DNA from: CAMQRS01 sp964370065
GTDB taxonomy: Bacteria; Bacillota_I; Bacilli_A; Erysipelotrichales; Erysipelotrichaceae
NCBI GenBank assembly: GCA_964370065.1
Contig: CAYJGK010000011.1
Coordinates: 1-45,406 of the forward strand
DNA length: 45,406 nucleotides
Reading direction: 5' to 3'
Positions within the stretch are counted from its first letter, which is position 1. Each line of letters begins with the position of its first letter. Below are positions 24,797 to 32,269 of the stretch, piece after piece. Position numbers and translations under genes: made by a program. The notes under the pieces are model-generated. The model was not told the origin of the DNA. It was given only the letters and a program-made list of their open reading frames with translations, and did not search any database.

Positions 24797-25348
24797 TTAT
24801 ATACTTTGCACAGTAGCTATTTTTTTTATTTGGTTACTTTTAAGTAAAACTTTAAAAATCATGATTGCGAAAATGAAATCGACGCAACTATGTATGAATG
24901 TTCCTATCCCTACTAAACCAAACAATGGGTATAATATTTCATTAAAAGATGATGTCATATAGAAAGGTAATACAATAATGACCTCTAGTATTGCATGCAA
25001 TATACTAATTCCAATAATAAACAAGATTGCTGCACCCCAGTGATTGAATAGTTTTGGGTTTTTACGAATAATTATTGCCCCTATTAATGCAAACCCTAAA
25101 TGGGAAAGGGCACGGCATACAACCGTTATTGGAAATCCCCCTAATAGAAACCCTAAAGTTGTAATAACAGACACAAAACTAGCGACACTTGGTGAGATAA
25201 ACATAGCTATGATAATTGCTACATGACTCGCAAATGTAAACGATGCCGGCTCGATGATTATTTTGAATGGTGATATCATAGGAATGAGTATCCCCATTGC
25301 ACATAATACAGCACTAATTGTAATCGTGTAAACTGGATTGCCTTTCAT
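24797..25348 (-). CDS. niaX: Niacin ECF transporter S-component (NiaX-like)
   Basis: The 183-residue protein has about six spans and a typical S-component core: VLCAMGILIPMISPFKIIIEPASFTFASHVAIIIAMFISP, then GFLLGGFPITVVCRALSHLGFALIGA. The neighbouring niaR gene makes niacin or nicotinamide the likely substrate. The ATG at 25348 has GGGGGAG upstream; an in-frame ATG at 25414 would lie over the promoter. Control is probably by NiaR at the palindrome just downstream of the promoter. Confidence 0.87.
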   Translation of the reverse strand: MKGNPVYTITISAVLCAMGILIPMISPFKIIIEPASFTFASHVAIIIAMFISPSVASFVSVITTLGFLLGGFPITVVCRALSHLGFALIGAIIIRKNPKLFNHWGAAILFIIGISILHAILEVIIVLPFYMTSSFNEILYPLFGLVGIGTFIHSCVDFIFAIMIFKVLLKSNQIKKIATVQSI

Positions 25349-25366
25349 ATTTTCTTCTCCCCCTAC

Positions 25367-25384
25367 ATGACTTGTGTCATGACA
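25367..25384. promoter_or_regulatory. Candidate NiaR operator at the niaX transcription start
   Basis: Two overlapping palindromes lie here: TGTCATGACA (25375-25384, perfect) and ATGAC-N4-GTCAT (25367-25380). The predicted start of niaX falls at about 25384, so a bound repressor would block initiation. NiaR (3H-domain) repressors act in this way with nicotinate. Confidence 0.6.
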
Positions 25385-25390
25385 GATTAT

Positions 25391-25419
25391 ATTATATAAA
25401 GAATAGCATTCCATGTCAA
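25391..25419 (-). promoter_or_regulatory. Consensus promoter of niaX
   Basis: On the minus strand TTGACA (25419-25414) and TATAAT (25396-25391) are separated by exactly 17 bases, a perfect consensus sigma-A promoter. So strong a promoter needs a repressor, which fits the abutting operator. Confidence 0.85.
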
Positions 25420-25520
25420 TATAAATTAAAATCAGCTTAATTTATTGGTTATTCGCTTTTAATACTGATTACCCCTCTATATCAATGTGTTTGGGATCCA
25501 TATAACTTTCTAAAAAGCTC

Positions 25521-26033
25521 TTATCTTTCTTGAGTAAAACTTTTTTCTAATAGTGCAGCTTTAATAATATTCATTGTTTGTTCATCATTTGCTTGAATGG
25601 TATGACAATGCACACCTTCATTTAAATGGCTTAGACTCATCGCCTTATGTTTAGTCCATTTCTCTAAATATTTTTGAATGTCATATCTAGTCTTAATGTT
25701 TAATTTACCACTGATTTCTCCATACACTGGATGTTCAATAATCACATCAATAATAGTTCCGCCATGATCCACAATACATTGTAATTCCTCTTCAATATCC
25801 TCTTCCTTATGATTACAAGCAACTATAAAAGTATACCCTAGCATTGCTTTTTGATAAATGTAGCCTTTCGGTGTTGCCATTATTGGTTCTTGCATCGCCT
25901 TTAAAATAGCCACATCTTGTACAATTGCCTGGCGACTTACTTTATATACCTTTGATAAAAATGAGGCACTTAATGCTTTGTTACTATTTTTAATTGTTTT
26001 TAAAATTTCTATTCTTCTTTCATTTGTTTTCAT
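25521..26033 (-). CDS. niaR: NiaR-type transcriptional repressor of niacin genes (3H domain)
   Basis: The 170-residue protein has an N-terminal HTH (NKALSASFLSKVYKVSRQAIVQDVAILKAM) and a 3H domain: DVIIEHPVYGEISGKL, the Arg-Asp stretch TRYDIQKYLEKW, and LSHLNEGVHCHTIQA, giving the three conserved histidines (HPVYG, GVH, CHT) that bind metal and nicotinate. NiaR represses NAD precursor transport and synthesis genes when nicotinate is plentiful. I chose the ATG at 26033, preceded by GGTGAT; upstream in-frame codons to 26078 contain the promoter. Its own promoter is an extended -10 (TGTTATAAT, 26057-26049). Confidence 0.92.
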   Translation of the reverse strand: MKTNERRIEILKTIKNSNKALSASFLSKVYKVSRQAIVQDVAILKAMQEPIMATPKGYIYQKAMLGYTFIVACNHKEEDIEEELQCIVDHGGTIIDVIIEHPVYGEISGKLNIKTRYDIQKYLEKWTKHKAMSLSHLNEGVHCHTIQANDEQTMNIIKAALLEKSFTQER

Positions 26034-26115
26034 CTTATCACCGATAATATTATAACACAATATTAATCTTGCCAGCATAAATGTTTAATCACTTATTAAA
26101 ACTCTATATAGCATG

Positions 26116-26153
26116 CAAAAGAGTATAATCACACGTTCGATTATACTCTTTTG
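26116..26153 (-). terminator. Strong hairpin after the ABC exporter gene
   Basis: CAAAAGAGTATAATC (26116-26130) pairs with GATTATACTCTTTTG (26139-26153), a perfect 15-bp stem with 8-nt loop. The stem's own TTTTG gives only a short T tract, so termination strength is uncertain. Confidence 0.6.
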
Positions 26154-26182
26154 TTTGCCTCTCCTAAATAACTCTAAAATGC

Positions 26183-27910
26183 TTATTGAAATTGCATTTC
26201 ATATAATTTCGCATATTGATTGTTTAGTGCTAATAATTCATTATGTGTCCCTGATTCAACAATACCAATTTCATCTAATACGATAATTCTTTGAGCATTT
26301 TTTATTGTTGATAAACGATGTGCAATTACAAATGTAGTACGCTCTTTGGCAAGTCTTTCCAATGATTCTTGTACGACTTTCTCACTCTCATTATCTAAAG
26401 CACTTGTTGCTTCATCAAATATTAATATTTTCGGATTTTTTAAAAATACACGAGCAATAGAAATTCTTTGTTTTTGACCACCACTTAGCTTGACCCCTCT
26501 TTGTCCAATATCAGTCATATAACCATCCTCTAAAGACATTATAAATTCATGTGCATTTGCTTTCTTACTTGCTTCAATTATTTCTTCTTCACTCGCATGT
26601 AAGTTTCCATATGCTATATTTTCTAAAATGGTACCAGCAAATAAATAAACATCTTGTTGGACAATCCCAATATTTTCTCTTAAACTTTGAATTGTTACAT
26701 TTTTAATATCTTGATTATCAATACAAAGCGAACCCTCATTAATCTCATAAAACCGTGGAATTAATGAACATAAAGTTGTTTTACCAGCACCACTCTGTCC
26801 AACCAATGCCACATATTCTCCGGCTTTCACTTCTAGATTAATGTTTGTTAGTACAGGAGTTAGGTGTTCTTGATAACTAAATGTTACATTTTTAAATGAT
26901 ACATTTCCTTTTACATCAAGCATGGCTTGTGCACCTTTGCGATCAGCGATATCAGGTTGTATATTTAATAATTCCATATATCGCTCAAATCCACTAATAC
27001 CTTCTTGAAAACTTTCCGTAAAGTTAATTAATTTTTTAATTGGTTCCGTTAAGTTACCAACATACAACAGGAATGCGATTAAATCACCAGCATTTAGTGT
27101 CTCATTGTTTAAAAGCATTGCTCCACCTACAATGATAATGACAGTAATCAATGAAATAAAACTTCCTAGCCCGGAATGAAATCTACCCATTTTTTGATAA
27201 GAATTACGCTTTGTTTCAATCCAAAGATTATTCTCATGTTTAAACCTATGTAATTCTAGGTTTTCATTAGCAAAACTTTTCACAACACGAATCCCAGATA
27301 AACTATCTTCAATTCGAGCATTAATATCTCCAATTTTCTTTTTATTCGCTCTAAATGCTTTTTTCATTTGTCTATTATAATAATAACTAAAGATTGCCAT
27401 AAAAGGTAAAACAGCAAATATAATTAAAGTTAAATGCAAATTAATTGTTGATAAGATAAAAAATGCTCCTAATATTTTTATCGTAGAAATCACAATATCT
27501 TCTGGCCCATGATGACATAATTCAGTCAGTGAAAACAAATCATTTGTTAATCGTGTCATTAATTGACCAACTTTTTGATCATCATAAAAATTAAAGCTTA
27601 ATTTTTGGTAATGTTGAAATAATTCATTGCGCATATCTGCCTCAATATAAGCACCCATAACATGTCCTTTATAAGCAATAAAGTAATTACAAAAGTATTC
27701 TACAATAATCAATGCAATCATAAAACATGCTAGGTACCCAATAGTATTAAACTGTACATTCCCATGATCTTGTAATACGGTATTTGTAATATAACGTACA
27801 ATTAGTGGGAATACTAAAGATATAGCTGCAGCAACAATCGCACAAAACATGTCTTTAAAGAATAATATTTTGTATGGTTTATAATATGATATAAATTTTT
27901 TTAAATGCAT
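26183..27910 (-). CDS. ABC exporter, fused membrane and ATPase domains (MsbA/BmrA type)
   Basis: The 575-residue half-transporter has six spans (residues ~1-300) with the usual coupling segment, and an ATPase domain with Walker A GQSGAGKTT, Q-loop VQQDVYLF, signature LSGGQKQRISIAR, Walker B ILIFDEATSALD and switch His FVIAHRLST. It would dimerise to export lipids or drugs; the substrate is unknown. The ATG at 27910 has AAGGAG; an in-frame ATG at 27964 overlaps the promoter. It has its own extended -10 (TGTTATAAT, 27946-27938), the same sequence as niaR's. Confidence 0.94.
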   Translation of the reverse strand: MHLKKFISYYKPYKILFFKDMFCAIVAAAISLVFPLIVRYITNTVLQDHGNVQFNTIGYLACFMIALIIVEYFCNYFIAYKGHVMGAYIEADMRNELFQHYQKLSFNFYDDQKVGQLMTRLTNDLFSLTELCHHGPEDIVISTIKILGAFFILSTINLHLTLIIFAVLPFMAIFSYYYNRQMKKAFRANKKKIGDINARIEDSLSGIRVVKSFANENLELHRFKHENNLWIETKRNSYQKMGRFHSGLGSFISLITVIIIVGGAMLLNNETLNAGDLIAFLLYVGNLTEPIKKLINFTESFQEGISGFERYMELLNIQPDIADRKGAQAMLDVKGNVSFKNVTFSYQEHLTPVLTNINLEVKAGEYVALVGQSGAGKTTLCSLIPRFYEINEGSLCIDNQDIKNVTIQSLRENIGIVQQDVYLFAGTILENIAYGNLHASEEEIIEASKKANAHEFIMSLEDGYMTDIGQRGVKLSGGQKQRISIARVFLKNPKILIFDEATSALDNESEKVVQESLERLAKERTTFVIAHRLSTIKNAQRIIVLDEIGIVESGTHNELLALNNQYAKLYEMQFQ

Positions 27911-27946
27911 AAGAGTCTCCTTTTTAAAACAGTATATATTATAACA

Positions 27947-28041
27947 CAAAAAAATAAAGAGCATTACGCTCTTTATCTTTTTTAAAAGGGAGAATGTTAG
28001 AAGTATTCATCTATACTTCTGCAAACCATTATCGTTTGCTT
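27947..28041 (-). ncRNA. Candidate small RNA: two hairpins, CU-rich linker and terminator
   Basis: On the minus strand a TATAAT at 28053-28048 is followed 7 bases later by back-to-back perfect hairpins GCAAAC/GTTTGC (28039-28021) and AGAAGTAT/ATACTTCT (28020-27999). Then comes a single-stranded linker (27998-27977) with TTCTCCCTTTT, and a 9-bp terminator hairpin (27976-27954) followed by seven Ts. The linker is the complement of a Shine-Dalgarno sequence. There is no good -35, so it could also be the 3' UTR of the small membrane protein gene, processed or not. The terminator serves either reading. Confidence 0.45.
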
Positions 28042-28104
28042 GCTTAAATTATAATGTTTTTATGTATATTTTTTATATAGTTCGAATGTTAAATTATGTG
28101 ATAA

Positions 28105-28350
28105 TCAAATTAAACGAATAGCTATTAAACATAATCCGATAAAAATAGTTGTTGTTATCACAATTTTTAAAAGTGCTCTTTTATTGTGTTTACGATCATC
28201 TATAATTTCTAACATTAATGATGTACATAATAGTAGAGAAACAGCAAACATCACAAACGTATAATCGAATTGTTTTAAGATATAGAACATAGCTAATAGT
28301 ATGATACCAAGACTATACAGTGATAATCGAATCCATAAAATGTTTTTCAT
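28105..28350 (-). CDS. Small membrane protein of unknown function
   Basis: The 81-residue protein has three likely membrane helices (LYSLGIILLAMFYIL, FVMFAVSLLLCTSLML, IVITTTIFIGLCLIAI) with a charged loop EIIDDRKHNKRALLK between the second and third. I recognise no family. AAAAGGGGGAAAAGC precedes the ATG, 35 bases after the transglutaminase-like gene, so the two are probably one unit. It is one of only two genes in the window ending in TGA. Confidence 0.7.
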   Translation of the reverse strand: MKNILWIRLSLYSLGIILLAMFYILKQFDYTFVMFAVSLLLCTSLMLEIIDDRKHNKRALLKIVITTTIFIGLCLIAIRLI

Positions 28351-28385
28351 TTGCTTTTCCCCCTTTTTTATTTCCTAGGTAATAA

Positions 28386-29456
28386 TTAATAATATATTTC
28401 AAGGAATCCAATTTCTGGTTTTTCCATAAATTGAACACTTGTAATATCGATGTGTAATTGTGAAAATATTTTGAATATATCTTCATTTGTAATTAAACGA
28501 TTATATGCATATGCATATATTGATGGATTAAACTTTAACTCGATTACACCTTTTCCCATTTGATATTGTCTTTCCACTTCTAATACAACTGCATCTTTTG
28601 AATATTCATTAAATGTATAAGTATTCGTAATCGTGTCTTTGTATGGGTAGGCTGGTGTATATAAAGCTAACATATCAGTAGAAGATAACATGTAGTAAGC
28701 GTTACATGCATGTGCATGCTCCCCTTCAATATCGCCCCAAGTTGAATCAATATAAAAATAGTCATCGTCTAATTTCACCATATTTAATGCGTGTGAAACA
28801 CCTTGTGTTTCTTCTTCTATTGATTGAACTGGTAAATAGGTTGTCCATACCCCTACCTTTTGTAATAAGTATTGGTACGCTTTTGCATACCCTGCACAAA
28901 CTGATTCTTTCTTTATTAGTGCGCTAATTAGGCTTTGATTATATTCACTTATTTCATTATATGTTACGTTACTAGTAATATAATCATATGCTAACTTTGT
29001 AATTTTTTGTTGCGTAGCATCTGTTGGTATAGTAGCAATAAATGATTGTGTAACTTCTTCTAATAGTGCGTTTGTTTCTTCTATTTCTTCAGGTGATAAA
29101 AAGTATTCAAAATTAAGTTTTGCTTTATCTTTATTCGATGTCAGTTGAATTGTATATTGATTTAAATAATATATTTCAGGATGATCATAACTAATATATT
29201 CCATGGCTACTTCGATCTGTTCAATATTTGTAACATCAATAATTACTTCAGTCTTGGCTGCTGATAAAGCATCAAATAATACTTCATATAACTTTTTGTT
29301 TTCTTCATCTAATTGCATATAATAATATAAACTTTGTGTATTTTGTTCTTGTAGCTGTGTTTTATATTCCTTTACATCTACAACTTCTTCTTTTTTTTCA
29401 GGTGCACAAGCAGTTAATAAAACTACTAATACAATACCTATTATATTTTTTTTCAT
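28386..29456 (-). CDS. Lipoprotein with transglutaminase-like (cysteine protease fold) domain
   Basis: The 356-residue protein has a lipoprotein signal (VLVVLLTAC, Cys17) and a transglutaminase-core domain in the middle: the catalytic Cys in KESVCAGYAKAYQYLLQKVGV, His in GVSHALNMVKLDDDYFYID, and the Asp in IDSTWGD. Such surface proteins act as peptidases or crosslinkers on the wall or on peptides, but most are uncharacterised. The N-terminal ~140 residues and C-terminal ~90 are of unknown fold. A promoter (TTGTGA, 17 bases, TATCAT) and AAAGGAG lie upstream. Confidence 0.88.
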   Translation of the reverse strand: MKKNIIGIVLVVLLTACAPEKKEEVVDVKEYKTQLQEQNTQSLYYYMQLDEENKKLYEVLFDALSAAKTEVIIDVTNIEQIEVAMEYISYDHPEIYYLNQYTIQLTSNKDKAKLNFEYFLSPEEIEETNALLEEVTQSFIATIPTDATQQKITKLAYDYITSNVTYNEISEYNQSLISALIKKESVCAGYAKAYQYLLQKVGVWTTYLPVQSIEEETQGVSHALNMVKLDDDYFYIDSTWGDIEGEHAHACNAYYMLSSTDMLALYTPAYPYKDTITNTYTFNEYSKDAVVLEVERQYQMGKGVIELKFNPSIYAYAYNRLITNEDIFKIFSQLHIDITSVQFMEKPEIGFLEIYY

Positions 29457-29475
29457 AAGTACCTCTTCTCCTTTA

Positions 29476-29517
29476 ATGATACTAAAAAAGGACTGTATTC
29501 ACAATCCCTTTTTTTTA
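29476..29517. promoter_or_regulatory. Terminator of the superoxide reductase gene overlapping the promoter of the lipoprotein gene
   Basis: Minus strand: a stem of AAAAAGG-type repeats with a bulge and mismatch (29484-29517) followed by TTTTTT terminates the upstream gene. Within it TTGTGA (29504-29499) and TATCAT (29481-29476), 17 bases apart, form a promoter for the downstream lipoprotein gene. Confidence 0.6.
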
Positions 29518-29526
29518 CTTATGTAA

Positions 29527-29874
29527 TTAAGCTTTCCACAAACCATGTAAATTACAGTATGCATATACATTCACAACTTCTTCTTTATTAATTTTAAATG
29601 TTGCAATAGGTTCCTCATCAACATTTAATTTTTTAAACAAGTGCCCTTCTTTAGTTTCTACTAAAATCCACGCTATATTATGTTCAGCACTCATCGGATG
29701 TAATACACTTCCTACAGTTACCTCTAAAGTATCATTTTCAAATTTCACAACTGGAATGTGTTTTTCAACTGCTGCATCGACTGTGTTGGCTTCTAACACA
29801 AATTCGCCACATCCTTCACATACATTGCCTTCTAATATCATAATTAATTTATCTTCTGTTTTAACTAGCTTCAT
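29527..29874 (-). CDS. Superoxide reductase (desulfoferrodoxin family) with a reduced N-terminal domain
   Basis: The enzyme reduces superoxide to peroxide in anaerobes. This 115-residue protein has the iron-centre ligands: His in EKHIPVV, His in VLHPM, His in AEHNIAWI, then the Cys and final His in YAYCNLHGLW, a full His4-Cys1 set. Desulfoferrodoxins carry a Cys4 iron site at the N terminus; here only one CEGCGEF pair is left, so that second iron centre is probably missing. AAGGAGG precedes the ATG. Its promoter lies inside a large inverted repeat. Confidence 0.9.
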   Translation of the reverse strand: MKLVKTEDKLIMILEGNVCEGCGEFVLEANTVDAAVEKHIPVVKFENDTLEVTVGSVLHPMSAEHNIAWILVETKEGHLFKKLNVDEEPIATFKINKEEVVNVYAYCNLHGLWKA

Positions 29875-29886
29875 TTACAATTCCTC

Positions 29887-29928
29887 CTTGTTTATATATA
29901 TCATACCGTATTTATACATATAAACAAG
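29887..29928. promoter_or_regulatory. Wide inverted repeat over the superoxide reductase promoter
   Basis: CTTGTTTATAT (29887-29897) and ATATAAACAAG (29918-29928) form a perfect 11-bp inverted repeat spaced by 20 bases, centres 31 bp apart, about three helical turns. The -35 (TTGTTT, 29927-29922) and -10 (TATGAT, 29905-29900; 16-base spacer) of the gene lie between and within the arms. This fits cooperative binding of a regulator on one face of the DNA. Confidence 0.6.
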
Positions 29929-29936
29929 TATAATGC

Positions 29937-29969
29937 TCAAAAAAAGACCTGACCATTAAGATCAAGCCT
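29937..29969 (-). terminator. Terminator of the ribosomal protein operon
   Basis: AGGCTTGA pairs with TCAGGTCT (minus strand, 29969-29945, two G-U pairs) and is followed by seven Ts, 12 bases after the rplQ stop. Confidence 0.7.
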
Positions 29970-29980
29970 TTATTTATTAA

Positions 29981-30322
29981 TTACTTAACTAATTGTACGA
30001 TTGCCATTGGAGCATTATCTCCACGACGGTTTCTAGTTTTAACTACTCTAGTATATCCTCCGTTACGCTCAGCATATACAGGTGCGATTTCATCAAATAA
30101 TTTTTTAACTGCGTCGTTCCCTCTAACGTATGATGCTGCCTGACGGCGTGCATGTAAGTCTCCACGTTTTCCTAAAGTGATTAATTTCTCAACTACCGAG
30201 CTCACTTCTTTCGCTTTCATTTCTGTTGTTTCTAAGCTACCAGTCATAATTACTGATGTAGCTAAGTTACGAAGCATTGCTTTACGGTGATCAGCTGTAC
30301 GACCTAATTTACGATTCCACAT
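29981..30322 (-). CDS. rplQ: 50S ribosomal protein L17
   Basis: At 113 residues this is the short bacterial L17, starting RKLGRTADHRKAMLRNLATSV and ending VKTRNRRGDNAPMAIVQLV. It lies next to the peptide exit. It closes the S10-spc-alpha cluster 22 bases after rpoA; a terminator follows. In many Firmicutes ecfA genes come next, but not here. Confidence 0.97.
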   Translation of the reverse strand: MWNRKLGRTADHRKAMLRNLATSVIMTGSLETTEMKAKEVSSVVEKLITLGKRGDLHARRQAASYVRGNDAVKKLFDEIAPVYAERNGGYTRVVKTRNRRGDNAPMAIVQLVK

Positions 30323-30344
30323 AGTTTTAAATCCTCCTTTACTT

Positions 30345-31304
30345 CTATTCGTATGATTTAAAGCTTAAGCCTAAATCATAAATTTTATCTTTAACTTCTT
30401 TTAATGATTTTTTTCCAAGATTTCTTACTCTCATCATTTCGTCTTCTGTTTTCATAGTCAGTTCTTCAACAGTCTGAATTCCTGCACGTTTTAAACAGTT
30501 ATAAGAACGAACTGATAAGTCTAAATCTTCAATCATCATGACTAACCCTTTGTTAACTACTTCACCCTGCACTTCTTTCATAACTGATTCCATTTCATTA
30601 ACTGCTTCATGTACATTTGTTAATAAACTGAAGTAATCAATTAAGATTTTAGATGCAAGTGCAATTGATTCTTGAGGAGATAATGAACCATTTGTCCATA
30701 TTTCCATAGTGACTTTATCATATGATGCTGCTTGTCCAACGCGTGTTGGTTCAACAAGATACGATACTTTATCAATAGGCGTATGAATAGAGTCAGTATA
30801 AATAATTCCTAAAGGTTGATTTTGTCCTTGGAATTGGCGTTTGTTTTCATTAGCACTTACATATCCTCTACCATTTCTAGCTTGAAGTTCCATTTCTAAT
30901 GTTGCTCCATCTTCAAGGTTACAGATATATAAATCTTTATTTAAAATTTCCACACCATCTGGACAAATAATATCACCAGCAGTTACCACTCCTGGACCAA
31001 TTTTAGAAATTCTAAGTGTGTGAATTTCATCATCTCTAACACTTAAAATCGTAGATTTTAAGTTTAAGATCATAGCCGTCACATCTTCTTTAATTCCTGG
31101 AATAGAAGTGAATTCATGGAATACACCTTCTACTTTAATTGAAAATACAGCTCCACCTGGTAATGAAGATAATAAAACTCTTCTTAATGCATTACCGATG
31201 GTAGTACCAAATCCTCTTTCAAGTGGTTCGATAACAAACTTCCCGTAATTCTCAGAATCTATAAACTCTTTAACTTCAAATTGTGCACGTTCAAATTTTT
31301 GCAT
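30345..31304 (-). CDS. rpoA: RNA polymerase alpha subunit
   Basis: The 319-residue subunit has the assembly domain (FVIEPLERGFGTTIGNALRRVLLSSLPG; TAMILNLKS) and the C-terminal domain that binds UP elements and activators (LDLSVRSYNCLKRAGIQTVEEL, residues ~250-310), joined by a flexible linker. Residues GFGTTIGNALRR show the typical polymerase-assembly motif. AGGAGGG precedes the ATG. Confidence 0.98.
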   Translation of the reverse strand: MQKFERAQFEVKEFIDSENYGKFVIEPLERGFGTTIGNALRRVLLSSLPGGAVFSIKVEGVFHEFTSIPGIKEDVTAMILNLKSTILSVRDDEIHTLRISKIGPGVVTAGDIICPDGVEILNKDLYICNLEDGATLEMELQARNGRGYVSANENKRQFQGQNQPLGIIYTDSIHTPIDKVSYLVEPTRVGQAASYDKVTMEIWTNGSLSPQESIALASKILIDYFSLLTNVHEAVNEMESVMKEVQGEVVNKGLVMMIEDLDLSVRSYNCLKRAGIQTVEELTMKTEDEMMRVRNLGKKSLKEVKDKIYDLGLSFKSYE

Positions 31305-31338
31305 TGTTTATTACCCTCCTCATTTATGTTGGTTAATA

Positions 31339-31731
31339 TTAACCACGTGGTCGTTTTGGTGGACGACATCCGTTGTGAGGAATAGGTGTTACATCATTAA
31401 TTAATGTAATTTCTAGACCTGCAATTTGTAATGCTCTAACTGCTGCTTCACGTCCTGGACCAGGTCCTTTAACGCTAACTGCTACAGTTTTCATTCCATG
31501 ATCAACTGCGGCTTTACCAGCTGCTTCTCCAGCCATTTGCGCTGCAAATGGAGTAGATTTTCTTGAACCTTTAAATCCTAATGCTCCAGCACTTGACCAT
31601 GCGATTGCATTACCACTTTCGTCAGTAATTGTAACGATTGTGTTATTGAAAGTTGAATGTACGTGTGCACATCCTTTCGCAATATTCTTCTTTACGCGAC
31701 GTTTACGAGTAACTTTTTTTGCTTTTGCCAT
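31339..31731 (-). CDS. rpsK: 30S ribosomal protein S11
   Basis: The 130-residue platform protein has the signature ITDESGNAIAWSSAGALGFKGSRKSTPFAAQ and the C-terminal TPIPHNGCRPPKRPRG. It binds 16S rRNA near the E site. It sits between rpsM and rpoA with AGGAGG, as in other Firmicutes. Confidence 0.98.
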   Translation of the reverse strand: MAKAKKVTRKRRVKKNIAKGCAHVHSTFNNTIVTITDESGNAIAWSSAGALGFKGSRKSTPFAAQMAGEAAGKAAVDHGMKTVAVSVKGPGPGREAAVRALQIAGLEITLINDVTPIPHNGCRPPKRPRG

Positions 31732-31751
31732 TTTAATTTCCTCCTATCGTC

Positions 31752-32117
31752 CTATTTCTTTTTACCTGCTACTGTACGAATTGGACCTTTACGTGTACGA
31801 GCATTTGTTTTTGTTCTTTGTCCTCTTACTGGCAATCCTCTTCTATGACGAATTCCTCTGTAAGAAGCAATTTCCATTAAACGTTTGATGTTTAACTGAA
31901 CTTCTCTACGTAAATCTCCTTCAACTTTAATATTGTCGATTTCTTTACGAATAGCGTTTAATTGTTCTTCTGTTAAATCTTTAACGCGGATGTTTTCGTC
32001 GATCCCCGTTGCTTTTAATACTTTTGAAGACGTTGTACGTCCAATACCATATACATAAGTTAATGACACTACTACACGTTTGTCACGTGGAATGTCTACT
32101 CCTGCTATACGAGCCAT
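31752..32117 (-). CDS. rpsM: 30S ribosomal protein S13
   Basis: The 121-residue head protein begins RIAGVDIPRDKRVVVSLTYVYGIG and ends with the basic tail RTKTNARTRKGPIRTVAGKKK that reaches the P-site tRNA. The RGIRHRRGLPVRGQ motif is intact. AGAGGTG lies before the ATG. Confidence 0.98.
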   Translation of the reverse strand: MARIAGVDIPRDKRVVVSLTYVYGIGRTTSSKVLKATGIDENIRVKDLTEEQLNAIRKEIDNIKVEGDLRREVQLNIKRLMEIASYRGIRHRRGLPVRGQRTKTNARTRKGPIRTVAGKKK

Positions 32118-32136
32118 TTAATTACACCTCTCTTAA

Positions 32137-32250
32137 TTATCCTTGTCTTTGTTTGTGTTTTGGGTTCTCACAGATTACCATAACACGGCCTTTTCTCTTA
32201 ATGATTCGGCATTTATCACAAATTGGTTTGACTGATGGTCTTACTTTCAT
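32137..32250 (-). CDS. rpmJ: 50S ribosomal protein L36, zinc-binding form
   Basis: A 37-residue gene lies between infA and rpsM, with start ATG at 32250 and AGGAGG upstream. It reads MKVRPSVKPICDKCRIIKRK and continues to VICENPKHKQRQG. Cysteines in CDKC plus the later Cys and His are the zinc ligands, so this is the ancestral C+ form. Confidence 0.97.
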   Translation of the reverse strand: MKVRPSVKPICDKCRIIKRKGRVMVICENPKHKQRQG

Positions 32251-32269
32251 GTGTTTTCCTCCTATCCGT

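Noticed and set aside
25440..25520. Possible terminator with ATCAG/CTGAT arms after niaR
   Set aside because: The arms are 6 bp with a loop of nearly 30 bases and a weak T tract; too poor to call.
27984..28044. A 17-codon plus-strand reading frame with AAAGGGAGA before its ATG, opposite the candidate small RNA
   Set aside because: It is the exact antisense of the hairpins and CU-rich linker, has no plus-strand promoter and no downstream plus-strand gene it could control. The ribosome-site look is explained by the linker's complementarity.
28691..28704. GTAAGCGTTAC, a cre-like palindrome inside the transglutaminase-like gene
   Set aside because: It is inside coding sequence in the middle of the gene, with no promoter near it.
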